A DNA stretch of 64,000 nucleotides from Phycisphaerales bacterium (GTDB taxonomy: Bacteria; Planctomycetota; Phycisphaerae; Phycisphaerales; UBA1924), in NCBI GenBank assembly GCA_029213305.1, contig JARGPA010000003.1:108436-172435 (forward strand), given 5' to 3'. The notes under the pieces were generated by a model, which worked only from the letters and a program-made list of their open reading frames with translations, was not told the origin of the DNA and ran no database searches. How positions within the stretch are numbered: position 1 is the first letter of the stretch; every line of letters starts with the position of its first letter. Position numbers and translations under genes: made by a program. Of the stretch, positions 53,643-61,719 are shown piece by piece.

Positions 53643-54266
53643 TCAATCATCCAAAGTTTCTTCTGACTTAGACTCATCCTCTTCACCCCTTGGGTATCCG
53701 ATATCTTTGATCGCAGCATCCAAGTATTTCCAAATCTTGTGAGAACGAGGTTGCTGACTCAGTTGAACTGTTACAAATGAATGCCCCTCAGTATCAACTA
53801 CTGTTTTAACCAACACCTGAATATCTACCGGCTTAAAAGTAGCGAATGCGTCAATGAGATTCATCTTCAACTCGAACTGATTTGGTACGGACTTGACGAT
53901 TTCAACTTGAACAGGCTTGAGACTCGCTTCCTTACCTTTGTTGGAGGCAAACACAGTCATGAGCCCGTTGTAATAGATCTCGATGATTTCTATAACTCTC
54001 TTTGAATCAGGCACATCTTCATCAATCCACATCACAAACGCATAAGACCAAAAATTCTCAGAGCTTGGATCTCTCCAACCTGGAGCAAATCTCAAAGTCT
54101 CAGAACCAGTAGGCATTTCAGGAGCAAACCCAGGTGGTAGTGAAAAGGTCTCAGGCGCCCAACCTTCGAGCGAGAGTGATTCTTCAATCATTTTTTGGTC
54201 TTGTGCGTGCGACAATGTGGTGAGTACTGCGATAAAGCACAATGCAAAGAAGATTAAGTGACGCAT
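53643..54266 (-). CDS. exported protein of unknown function
   Basis: 207 residues with a clear signal peptide (MRHLIFFALCFIAVLTTLSHAQDQ). The mature part begins EGWAPETFSLPPGFAPEMPTGSETLRFAPGWRDPS and has FWSYAFVMWIDEDV, strand-like KPVQVEIVKSVPNQFELKM and an acidic C-terminus. I recall the LPPGFAP...LRFAPGW pattern only as an unnamed exported-protein family and do not assign a function. It stands alone. Confidence 0.8.
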   Translation of the reverse strand: MRHLIFFALCFIAVLTTLSHAQDQKMIEESLSLEGWAPETFSLPPGFAPEMPTGSETLRFAPGWRDPSSENFWSYAFVMWIDEDVPDSKRVIEIIEIYYNGLMTVFASNKGKEASLKPVQVEIVKSVPNQFELKMNLIDAFATFKPVDIQVLVKTVVDTEGHSFVTVQLSQQPRSHKIWKYLDAAIKDIGYPRGEEDESKSEETLDD

Positions 54267-54462
54267 GCTTCGACAACCTCGTTCTGATTAATGTATCTTG
54301 GGTTGAGTCAACCCCAGTCTCACGACAAGAGTTGTCGTACTTCATGTTACCAAAGTCCTAGAGAACCGTTGCACTAATCAATGATCTACCTTGAGATATT
54401 CCTATTCATTTTCTTTGCAATATACACAAATCTTGATCGTTTAAAATAGAAAAGAGTCACAC

Positions 54463-54972
54463 TTGAAACATTTTTTAATAGGGCCAGAAACTGACCGACT
54501 TAAACATCGAGCGATGACCGCAGTTGATGCAGAGGCATTCTTTGCGCTCAATAGCAACCCTGAAGTGATGCGATACACTGGTGAAACTCCACTACAATCG
54601 ATTGAACAAGCAAAATCTGCGATCGAAAACTATCCAGACTTTGAAACTGTTGGTTACGGCCGATGGGCTTGCGTTTACAAAAACACAAATACTGTTATCG
54701 GATTTTGCGGGCTTAAATATCTTGAAGAGCTCGATTGCGTTGATGTTGGATATCGTTTTTTGCCAGAGTATTGGGGACAAGGTCTCGCTACCGAAGCATG
54801 CGCTGCAAGCATTGCGTTCGGTTTGAATGAAATCAAACTGAATCGAATTATTGCTCTAGTGCTTGAAGACAACCCTGCTTCAATTCGAGTACTCGAAAAA
54901 TGCGGCATGAAACAAAATGGCACAATTTCATATGACGAGCTCAATCCATTGCTCTATGAGATCACTCAATAA
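54463..54972 (+). CDS. GNAT acetyltransferase, RimJ/RimL type
   Basis: 169 residues. It has TDRLKHRAMTAVDAEAFFALNSNPEVMRYTGE, typical of RimJ/RimL N-acetyltransferases, YGRWACVYKNTNTVIGFCGLKYLEE, VDVGYRFLPEYWGQGLATEACAA (acetyl-CoA site R/Q-x2-G-x-A-like QGLATE) and NPASIRVLEKCGMKQNGTI. The start is TTG; the upstream ribosome site is weak. It acetylates a small molecule or protein N-terminus; the substrate is unknown. Confidence 0.9.
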   Translation: MKHFLIGPETDRLKHRAMTAVDAEAFFALNSNPEVMRYTGETPLQSIEQAKSAIENYPDFETVGYGRWACVYKNTNTVIGFCGLKYLEELDCVDVGYRFLPEYWGQGLATEACAASIAFGLNEIKLNRIIALVLEDNPASIRVLEKCGMKQNGTISYDELNPLLYEITQ

Positions 54973-55018
54973 AGATCAGGCAGAGCATTGCACTCCTTCT
55001 TTCACATATTTGTTTGAT

Positions 55019-55681
55019 TCAATCAGGCAAGAGATTTAATGTTGACGGAATCGGTGTATCAGGATGCAACCAATAGGTCTCGAATGTCACATCAGTAAAC
55101 GGATTATCAACAGCACGATACCCCGCAGATTTCATAATCTCATCGCAGGCGTGCCCTTCGATGCTGATTGCACGGATTGTGTGTGGGCCATGAAAATCAA
55201 ATGCGCCGAGAACTTCTGGTTCTGCGCCTTCAATATCCAGACAAAAATAATCAATGATCTGAGATGCTCGATGTTCTGTCAGCAAGTCCGAGAGTGTCAC
55301 ACTTTGAACTTCGAGTATCTCTTCTTCAGTTCCCTCAGATCGAAGCATCGAAGCATGCACATTCATATCTGTCAGGCCTGATCGACCCGATCGTTCTGGA
55401 AAATGTGAGAATCGAAGTGTTTGTCCTGACTCACTCCACAATGCTCTATTATCGACTTGACAATCACGGAACTTACTAATCTGCCCAAACTGTCTAGGAA
55501 TCACTTCGACGCAGAGACCTCTCCAACCAAGCTTTCGTTCGAGATGTATTGTCCCCGATCCATTAATCCCGTTTGTCGCACCTGCCTCGATGAAGTACCC
55601 ACCTGTGAGTCCGGGAAACACACACTCAGCTACCCATCGGTCGTTTCCCAAATCGTGATAGAACTTGTTGATATCTTTCAT
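55019..55681 (-). CDS. FkbM-family SAM methyltransferase
   Basis: 220 residues. GGYFIEAGATNGINGSGTIHL is the FkbM version of motif I (F-x-E-x-G-A), with WRGLCVEVIPRQF following. LSDLLTEHRASQIIDYFCLDIEGAEPEVL is the family's later motif (D-x-E-G-x-E). Members methylate sugars or polyketides and are common in surface-glycan loci, but no such locus is adjacent. The gene is convergent with the acetyltransferase. Confidence 0.9.
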   Translation of the reverse strand: MKDINKFYHDLGNDRWVAECVFPGLTGGYFIEAGATNGINGSGTIHLERKLGWRGLCVEVIPRQFGQISKFRDCQVDNRALWSESGQTLRFSHFPERSGRSGLTDMNVHASMLRSEGTEEEILEVQSVTLSDLLTEHRASQIIDYFCLDIEGAEPEVLGAFDFHGPHTIRAISIEGHACDEIMKSAGYRAVDNPFTDVTFETYWLHPDTPIPSTLNLLPD

Positions 55682-55827
55682 CGTGTACTCACATTTGCGA
55701 AGTAGATCAAAAGCACTGAACTCGAAACAGCGCGTATGAAATACTATACTGTCTCACGCTCTGGTTCCCACCATTTGAAAATGGTCTATAGGGAACAAAA
55801 TTATCCAGAACAAAGAAACCGAACTCA

Positions 55828-56550
55828 ATGACTATAAGCACACGCAATCTCATCTTGGGAGGGACCGGAGCAACGGGCAAACTCCTCGTCCAACAGCTCC
55901 TTGATCAGGAGCATCATGTCAAAGTCATCGTACGGACACCTGGAAAACTTTCAGAGGCCATACTCAATCACAAGAATAGTGAAATCGTAGTCGGAAATGT
56001 TCTCGACATGAGCAATACTGAAATCAAAGAACATGTAGAAGGATGTACTTCTATTGCTTCTTGTTTGGGACATTCAAAGATCTACTCATCACGCCGAAGA
56101 CTGGTCACAGATACAGCAACACGATTATGTGATGCAATCAATGAAACAAATCCATCATCACCGGTTCGTTTTATACTCATGAACAGCACGGGGTGTAGAA
56201 ACCATGATATCCCAGAGAAAACTTCTCTTGGGGAACGATTTGTAGTTGGACTCGTCCGTAGTCTGATCCCGCCTCATGCTGACAATGAGGCCGCTTTAGA
56301 ATTTTTTCGCTCCGATGTAGGCCAAGAGAACTCTAACATTGAGTGGGTGATCGTGCGTCCAGACAACCTAACGAACGCTGAGACGATCACACCGTATGAT
56401 CTTTATCCATCTCCTATTCGGAGTGCAATTTTCAATCCGGGTAAAACGAGCCGAATCAACGTTGCTGCTTTTTTTGCCGAGCTTATGACCGACAATGAAA
56501 TGTGGATACGCTGGGCTGGACAAATGCCTGTTGTTTATAACTGCGAATAA
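55828..56550 (+). CDS. NAD(P)H-binding SDR-like protein (NmrA/atypical SDR)
   Basis: 240 residues. NLILGGTGATGKLLVQQLLDQEHHVKVIVRTP is the atypical-SDR nucleotide site (GGTGATG). VEGCTSIASCLGHS, SPVRFILMNSTGC and WVIVRPDNLTNAE follow. The catalytic Tyr-Lys pair of classical SDRs is not evident, so it may be a redox sensor or epimerase-like enzyme. It is divergent from the FkbM gene, with a 146-base gap. Confidence 0.88.
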   Translation: MTISTRNLILGGTGATGKLLVQQLLDQEHHVKVIVRTPGKLSEAILNHKNSEIVVGNVLDMSNTEIKEHVEGCTSIASCLGHSKIYSSRRRLVTDTATRLCDAINETNPSSPVRFILMNSTGCRNHDIPEKTSLGERFVVGLVRSLIPPHADNEAALEFFRSDVGQENSNIEWVIVRPDNLTNAETITPYDLYPSPIRSAIFNPGKTSRINVAAFFAELMTDNEMWIRWAGQMPVVYNCE

Positions 56551-56656
56551 AAATATGTTTATATAGAGACCAATACAGATTCAAAGATCAGATTATTCTT
56601 CTTCCGCTTGAGCAATGGGATCATCTGAGTACAAAAATTGTACGTAGCACTCTCAG

Positions 56657-57115
56657 TTAAAACTGAACACCATATCGATCAAGAGCACTTGAAATCTGTT
56701 CTTCTTCTGTTGTTTCTGGAAAGAGACGATACCGTGGCGCGAGGATTTCACTTACATCGTCAGCCATCACTCGAAAGACTGATTTGAATGGATACTTCCC
56801 TTGAGTAATTTTTAACAACTGGTGCTCAATCTCTGCATAATCATTATCTCCAACACTGAGATATTGTGCAGCACCTTTTATCTGAAAGCCTTTTTGAGTA
56901 AAAACATTAACAAAGCTGACACAGCCTTTAGGGTTTTCACGAATGTTTCTTGCTGAGTTTGGTGATGCGATATTGGCAATGATGACCGAATCGTTGTTGA
57001 AGGCTTCGAAGACTTCCTTTGGTGAAACACTTGGGTCTCCCGAGACAGAACATGTTGCCAACCAACACAGAACACTTTCGTCTATGAGTCGAATGACATT
57101 TGAAGCAAGTATCAA
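56657..57115 (-). CDS. pyridoxamine 5'-phosphate oxidase-like flavin protein
   Basis: 152 residues. SVLCWLATCSVSGDPSVSPKEVF is the split-barrel flavin-binding start, with IASPNSARNIRENPKGCVSFVNVFTQKGFQIKGAAQYL the central strands. The start is TTG with GGAG seven bases upstream. Members range from FMN oxidoreductases to heme-binding proteins; the active role is unclear. It stands apart from the VOC gene upstream by 135 bases. Confidence 0.88.
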   Translation of the reverse strand: MILASNVIRLIDESVLCWLATCSVSGDPSVSPKEVFEAFNNDSVIIANIASPNSARNIRENPKGCVSFVNVFTQKGFQIKGAAQYLSVGDNDYAEIEHQLLKITQGKYPFKSVFRVMADDVSEILAPRYRLFPETTEEEQISSALDRYGVQF

Positions 57116-57250
57116 ACTGGATCTCCAATCTGTTCGTTGATCTGATTATGTGTGACCAACTGAATCCCATCTACGATTAACAACATCTTAAGTTTACTGA
57201 TGTCTGTAAATGATCAATCACAATAAGTGGTATCCAATCAAGTCCCCATC

Positions 57251-57634
57251 TCAATCACCTGAAGGTGGTTGCCATAGCTCGAGTCGGTTTCCTTCAGGGT
57301 CCATTACCCAACCAAATTTTCCAAACTCTGTGTCTTCAACTTTATCATCGACATCGCACCCTTCATCTTTCAGGACTGCGACAAGCGTCTCTAGATCATC
57401 AACTCGATAGTTGATCATGAAGCTTGATTTACTAGGAGAAAACTGCGACGGGTCGTCTTTGACTAAGTTCCAAACTGTTGTGCCTTCCTCTGGTGATTTG
57501 TCATCTGCCCAACGGAAAACAGCACCTCCCCATGATTCGACATTCATTCCAAGATGAGTCTTGTACCATTGGCCTAAGGCTTTTGGATCTTTCGCTTTGA
57601 AGAATATCCCACCTATCCCAGTTACTCGTTTCAT
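57251..57634 (-). CDS. VOC/glyoxalase-fold protein
   Basis: 127 residues. VTGIGGIFFKAKDPKALGQWYKTHLGMNV begins a VOC module, with FMINYRVDDLETLVAVLKDEGCDV and FGKFGWVMDPEGNRLELWQPP, the last containing the Glu ligand position. AGGAGGT lies at a good distance. VOC proteins include glyoxalases, dioxygenases and resistance proteins; which applies cannot be seen. It is divergent from the structured leader at 57808. Confidence 0.9.
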   Translation of the reverse strand: MKRVTGIGGIFFKAKDPKALGQWYKTHLGMNVESWGGAVFRWADDKSPEEGTTVWNLVKDDPSQFSPSKSSFMINYRVDDLETLVAVLKDEGCDVDDKVEDTEFGKFGWVMDPEGNRLELWQPPSGD

Positions 57635-57778
57635 ATTACCTCCTCACATAGATCACTTACATATTACTCGAATACTTCTCTTAACTCCAGAGCAACAATC
57701 TTCATGCATGTTGATCAAACAGGGAAGACTCTATGCTTTGAGACGAGACCCCGTATAAGAACAACTATACAACGGGAG

Positions 57779-57807
57779 TTGAGCGAGTTGAGGCTTTCTG
57801 ATATACT
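57779..57807 (+). promoter_or_regulatory. sigma70 promoter TTGAGC-N17-TATACT
   Basis: -35 TTGAGC at 57779-57784 and -10 TATACT at 57802-57807, spacer 17. Predicted start near 57814, giving a leader of about 126 bases before the ATG at 57940. Confidence 0.72.
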
Positions 57808-57813
57808 ATGAAA

Positions 57814-57939
57814 CGGCTTGAAGACGCCTCCGGATCCGCGGGAAGGGTTGAACCCACTTCCAAAGAACAATTAGTTGATTCTGCACGCTTCTTCGTGCCA
57901 CCTGTATGCGGGTCCAGGTGCTTTGCATGGAGAACCGTC
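57814..57939 (+). ncRNA. structured 5' leader with three or more hairpins
   Basis: Between the promoter and the ATG are three ordered hairpins. The first is GGAAGGG/CCCACTTCC (57841-57861, one bulge), the second GCACG/CGTGC with loop CTTCTT (57883-57898), and the third CACCTG/CAGGTG with a ten-base loop (57899-57920). GGAG follows before the start. An AUG in frame at 57808 would make the leader part of a longer protein, but its residues look unlike a protein N-terminus. I cannot match it to a known riboswitch class. Confidence 0.45.
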
Positions 57940-59064
57940 ATGAGCAACTCGCTCCCTCATCGTCCAAATCTTAATCATCTTCGCCGACAAGCCAAAACAC
58001 TTCTCGCGGGAATTCGAGTAGGTGAACTCGAGTCGACTCAGATCATTTCCGAATACTTACCCGCTGCAAAAGGTATGACACCAAAGGCCATTGCATCGGC
58101 AGGATTTCGACTTGCAGATGCTCAGTTCGCGATTGCGCGAAGCACAGGCTTTGGGAGTTGGCCTAAGTTAGCTCAGCATGTCGAATTATTGCGAAGCTTG
58201 GAAGGGACTTGGTCCATCGATTCTCTCAAAATTGATAGCAACCTGATACCTCGTGCACACACTCAACATTCGCGCATAATCATTGACGGAGATCGATTCA
58301 GAACTGAATCTCCCGAAGCAATTTACGAAGGGGTTTTCAATATCGACTCTGAAGCGTCGCCGAACCATATTGATATTGAGTTCATTGCTGGACCTGAAAC
58401 TGGAAACTGGAATTACGGCATTTTCAAACTTGTCGACGATCGACTAGAGATCTGTCTTGATATGAACGGTAAGCCTCGGCCGACCGAGTTTAACACCGCA
58501 AATGGCCCAGGACATGCTTATGAAATACTCAATCGTGAGTCAAATAATAAAACTCAGACGCAAATCAATACTCCAGATATTTCAGACTCTCATTCCGACA
58601 CTTTGCATGGAACATCTGCTGCGCCGTCTGAATGTCCTTGCATTTCATCGGTCAATAGACTCGTACCATATGTGCATGTAACCGATGTAGAAACATCAAC
58701 AGAGTTCTATAGGAAGCTCGGATTCAAGTCCATAAACTCGATGGAGGATAATGAAGGAAAAATTTTCTGGGCGCTCGCGCGAAGTGAATCCGCAGAGATT
58801 ATGTTTGCTCAAGCATCAGGTTTGATTGATGCTGAACAACAAGCCGTGCTGTTTTACATGTATTGTCCTGATTTAAAGTCTCTCCGAGCAGCCTTAATCG
58901 ATCAAGGACTGCAAGATGCAGGTTTGTATCGCGGGACTCATAACCCCAAAGACACGACACGCATGGTGCACGAAATTGCATACCCCAACCATATGAAAGG
59001 GGGAGAGATGCGTGTCATAGACCCTGACGGCTATGTAATCCTCGTCGGCGAGTTGGTTCTGTGA
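57940..59064 (+). CDS. three-part protein: helical N-domain, TIGR03067-like domain, VOC domain
   Basis: 374 residues from the ATG at 57940, with GGAG nine bases upstream. Residues 1-90 (LPHRPNLNHLRRQAKTLLAG, FGSWPKLAQHVELLR) form an ankyrin-like or helical N-region. Residues 92-205 (LEGTWSIDSLKIDSNLIPRA; NHIDIEFIAG; YGIFKLVDDRLEICLD) match the uncharacterised TIGR03067 domain common in Planctomycetes. Residues 245-374 are a VOC domain (LVPYVHVTDVETSTEFYRKLGF; MRVIDPDGYVILVGEL). The function is unknown. The combination suggests sensing or turnover of a small molecule, consistent with a regulated leader. Confidence 0.85.
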   Translation: MSNSLPHRPNLNHLRRQAKTLLAGIRVGELESTQIISEYLPAAKGMTPKAIASAGFRLADAQFAIARSTGFGSWPKLAQHVELLRSLEGTWSIDSLKIDSNLIPRAHTQHSRIIIDGDRFRTESPEAIYEGVFNIDSEASPNHIDIEFIAGPETGNWNYGIFKLVDDRLEICLDMNGKPRPTEFNTANGPGHAYEILNRESNNKTQTQINTPDISDSHSDTLHGTSAAPSECPCISSVNRLVPYVHVTDVETSTEFYRKLGFKSINSMEDNEGKIFWALARSESAEIMFAQASGLIDAEQQAVLFYMYCPDLKSLRAALIDQGLQDAGLYRGTHNPKDTTRMVHEIAYPNHMKGGEMRVIDPDGYVILVGELVL

Positions 59065-59156
59065 CCTATGAATCGTTGGACAATACAGACTATTAATCTG
59101 TTAACAAATCAAAGAGCATATAGGAAATAGTCATTTATAGTGATGTGTTTAGTGTA

Positions 59157-59486
59157 TCAATCTTCTACGGTTGCTCTCAAACGCTCGATGGCTTCTTCCC
59201 ATTGCGCTGAAGCGCGAGTCAGATAGTCTCTTGCCGTATCAATTGATTCTGTTCGGATTGTAAATCTGCTTTCTCTACCTACGCGCTTACATGATACCAC
59301 ACCTGCTTGTTTCAATACATTCAAGTGTTTGGTAACACCTTGTCGTGATAGCTCTAGACCGTCTGCGAGTTGAACGATTGAGTGTTGTTCCCCATCACTA
59401 AGCCGAGAAACCAGCTCTAGACGAGTCATGTCGCCGAGTGCTGAAAATACGGTCGCAGATTTATTTACGAAACTCTTATTTGACAT
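59157..59486 (-). CDS. ArsR-family winged-helix regulator
   Basis: 109 residues. STVFSALGDMTRLELVSRLS-like FSALGDMTRLELVSRLSDGE is the family start, then LADGLELSRQGVTKHLNVLKQAGVV is the recognition helix region. The metal-binding Cys residues of metal sensors are absent; one Cys lies in SCKRVG. It is of the type paired with AHSA1 proteins. It overlaps the AHSA1 gene by 11 bases. A perfect 20-base palindrome over the promoter of this pair is the likely operator. Confidence 0.93.
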   Translation of the reverse strand: MSNKSFVNKSATVFSALGDMTRLELVSRLSDGEQHSIVQLADGLELSRQGVTKHLNVLKQAGVVSCKRVGRESRFTIRTESIDTARDYLTRASAQWEEAIERLRATVED

Positions 59487-59934
59487 AAGCAACTATATTC
59501 CTTGCTTGAATATCCCAACCCTCAGTATTCGATCGTAATACTTCAAGTCGTTTTGATTCAGGAAAGTGGTGAAATCCTGATTCGATAATCGTGAGGCGCG
59601 TCCCTTGCTCTGTTGGTTCTAATCGAAACTCAACACGAACTTTTGCATCGTTGTCGTACTCTGTATCTGGATCAACCGCACTTGGAGGCCAAGAAAAAAC
59701 AAACAATCGTTCATGATCCATCTCTTCTGTAATCGACTCCCATTTCATGTGTTCGTAACCAGGATAAGTGATCGCACCAGTGGTTGTTGTCCCTACAACA
59801 AATGGATTATCGAGTCGGACTCGGAACCACTCTCCGAACTCCTTATGATCTGTAATTGCTTTCCAAACTCTTGCGACAGGCGCCGCAAGATCAACCACTC
59901 TCTCAATTCGATCTTGGTGTTTGTGATTACTCAA
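59476..59934 (-). CDS. AHSA1/SRPBCC-family protein
   Basis: 152 residues from a TTG start, chosen because AGGAG lies eight bases upstream. Elements are IERVVDLAAPVARVWKAITD, GEWFRVRLDNPFVVGTTTTG, LFVFSWPPSA and TRLTIIESGFHHFPES. The AHSA1 fold binds hydrophobic small molecules. Pairing with an ArsR-type regulator is widespread in environmental bacteria, the target being unclear. The longer frame to 59985 lacks a ribosome site. Confidence 0.88.
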   Translation of the reverse strand: MSNHKHQDRIERVVDLAAPVARVWKAITDHKEFGEWFRVRLDNPFVVGTTTTGAITYPGYEHMKWESITEEMDHERLFVFSWPPSAVDPDTEYDNDAKVRVEFRLEPTEQGTRLTIIESGFHHFPESKRLEVLRSNTEGWDIQARNIVAYVK

Positions 59935-59974
59935 TGTTGAATCTCCTATTTTCCTTAGTGTACATTGAATATTC

Positions 59975-59999
59975 ATTATACGCAACCAATAGGTTGCGT
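59975..59999 (-). promoter_or_regulatory. TATAAT promoter with 20-base palindromic operator
   Basis: ACGCAACCAATAGGTTGCGT (59980-59999) is a perfect inverted repeat with 8-base arms and 4-base spacer. It overlaps the -10 TATAAT (59980-59975 on the minus strand) and would cover the spacer to the -35. It lies about 45 bases before the TTG start and is well placed for repression by the ArsR-type protein. Confidence 0.78.
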
Positions 60000-60123
60000 T
60001 TTATTTGATATTTTCTACTCTACTCCAAAACAGCAATCTCCTATTGCTACGTTGAGAGAGCATCCGGTACAATCGCGACACTGTCAAAGACACCTAAAGC
60101 TATGCGATATCTAGGAATCAAAC

Positions 60124-60903
60124 ATGAGTGATGACAATGTTCCATGCGTCGGCGGGATACTCAGTGCTGACATTGCAGTACCCGATCATGATCGTGAAAT
60201 GGAGTTCTACTCACATGTTCTCAATACAGGAGAGAATCCACTTTGGCGCAAGGATTTGATGAACAACCTAGGAACGCCCATCATTGGGTTAGGCGCACGA
60301 GTTCCAGAGTATGACCAACTACCCCTTCATTGGATGCCGCACATCCAGGTTGCTGATGTCGCGGCGAGTGCAAAGCGGGCGCTAGAACTAAACGGCCGCG
60401 AGCTTATGCATGGTAAAGATGACAAAGGAACAAGCCAATGGGCAGTCCTACTCGATCCCAACGGATCAGCATTCGGAATTATCCCCGTAGTACCCATCAG
60501 TGCCATTACCCCTCCTGAGGGTGACACTTCAAAACCTACGGGTTGCATTTCATGGATCGACCTCACAGTCTCCGATGCGACAGCAACCCGAGACTTCTAC
60601 CAACAAGTCATTGGTTGGTCGATTCAAGATGTAGAGATGAAAGACGCACAAGAGAGTTACGTCGACTACAACATGCTCGGCGCCGATGGAAAACCTGCCG
60701 CGGGAATATGTCATGCACGAGGCGCCAACCTAGGCATCCCTCCAGTATGGATACTTTACATCCCAGTTGGAGATCTGGCTGAGAGTCTTAATCGTGTTCG
60801 AGATCGAGGAGGCAAAGTCATCAAAGAGAACAAGGATTCGAATGGAAGTCTTTCAAGTGCAATCATTCAAGATCCTGTAGGCGTGTATCTAGCGCTGGGA
60901 TAA
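60124..60903 (+). CDS. protein with two VOC domains
   Basis: 259 residues. The first VOC unit starts GGILSADIAVPDHDREMEFYSHVL and ends WAVLLDPNGSAFGIIPV. The second starts GCISWIDLTVSDATATRDFYQQVIGWSIQDVEM and ends SSAIIQDPVGVYLALG. Paired VOC units of this length match the hydroxylase/CFP-30-like group. AGGAA lies seven bases upstream. It is divergent from the ArsR/AHSA1 pair and may share its control. Confidence 0.9.
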   Translation: MSDDNVPCVGGILSADIAVPDHDREMEFYSHVLNTGENPLWRKDLMNNLGTPIIGLGARVPEYDQLPLHWMPHIQVADVAASAKRALELNGRELMHGKDDKGTSQWAVLLDPNGSAFGIIPVVPISAITPPEGDTSKPTGCISWIDLTVSDATATRDFYQQVIGWSIQDVEMKDAQESYVDYNMLGADGKPAAGICHARGANLGIPPVWILYIPVGDLAESLNRVRDRGGKVIKENKDSNGSLSSAIIQDPVGVYLALG

Positions 60904-61066
60904 TGCAGATAAATCAACCTCGCCTGGTATTGAATTGCACATTACCATTCGTGCAGAGTGAAATCATTAGTTATACCGCGGTCACTGGTTTGTGATACAA
61001 AATTCAAAATCGTTTTCATTCTCGTTTACAAGAAACTCATCAGATCAACTAGGAGATACCCAGATC

Positions 61067-61561
61067 ATGATTACTTCACCAACCCGTTTGAGTAGTTTAA
61101 CACTCGCACTTTTTCTACTTGTGTTTGCAGGTTCGAGTTTTCTTCCCGACGTGGATCAAATCGAATCCAAAACCGATTCCATGATTCACAATCAGATTGA
61201 AGTTGATGGAAACATCCTCACAGTACAGTATCTTGAAATCGTGACACCCTCAGTGGATGACACGTGCGATGTATTGGCTGAAACACACAACATCGAGTTC
61301 AGTGAACCGATCGTAGAATTAGGTAACGCACGCACTGCTGATCTATCGAGCGGAGGACGCATAAGCGTGCGTGCGCCGATGCGCGATACAGAAACTCCGG
61401 TTGTACGACCCTATCTGTTGGTTGACGATATCAAATCTGCAGTTAAATCAGCCCAAAAGGCTGGTGCAGAAATTGCAATCCCACCAATGAAAATCCCAGG
61501 CCAAGGCACATTCTCTATCTACATCCTCGGCGGAATCGAGCATGGTCTATGGCAACTCTAA
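61067..61561 (+). CDS. exported VOC-like protein
   Basis: 164 residues from the ATG at 61067 (AGGAG about 11 bases upstream). An N-terminal hydrophobic segment (LSSLTLALFLLVFAGSSFLP) suggests export. The rest, VQYLEIVTPSVDDTCDVLAE, FSEPIVELGNARTADLSSGG, VRPYLLVDDIKSAVKSAQKA and TFSIYILGGIEHGLWQL, follows a VOC plan. Extracytoplasmic VOC proteins are uncommon. It lies 163 bases after the double-VOC gene on the same strand. Confidence 0.75.
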   Translation: MITSPTRLSSLTLALFLLVFAGSSFLPDVDQIESKTDSMIHNQIEVDGNILTVQYLEIVTPSVDDTCDVLAETHNIEFSEPIVELGNARTADLSSGGRISVRAPMRDTETPVVRPYLLVDDIKSAVKSAQKAGAEIAIPPMKIPGQGTFSIYILGGIEHGLWQL

Positions 61562-61719
61562 TTGTCGTCAAACTTAAGACTCTTGGTGCATCCTGTGATC
61601 CTTGATAAGTTGATATTGCAAGAGGTAGGATCATGCTTAGCAATGGATGATCCTGTCCAAATCCCGACGGTTCTTCATGGAAGATGAGAGTACATAGACG
61701 ATCGCCCTGAGGAATTGCC

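Noticed and set aside
57814..57939. Known riboswitch or SRP RNA identity for the leader
   Set aside because: I compared conserved cores of TPP, cobalamin, cyclic-di-GMP, fluoride and guanidine riboswitches and the SRP loop from memory; none matches.
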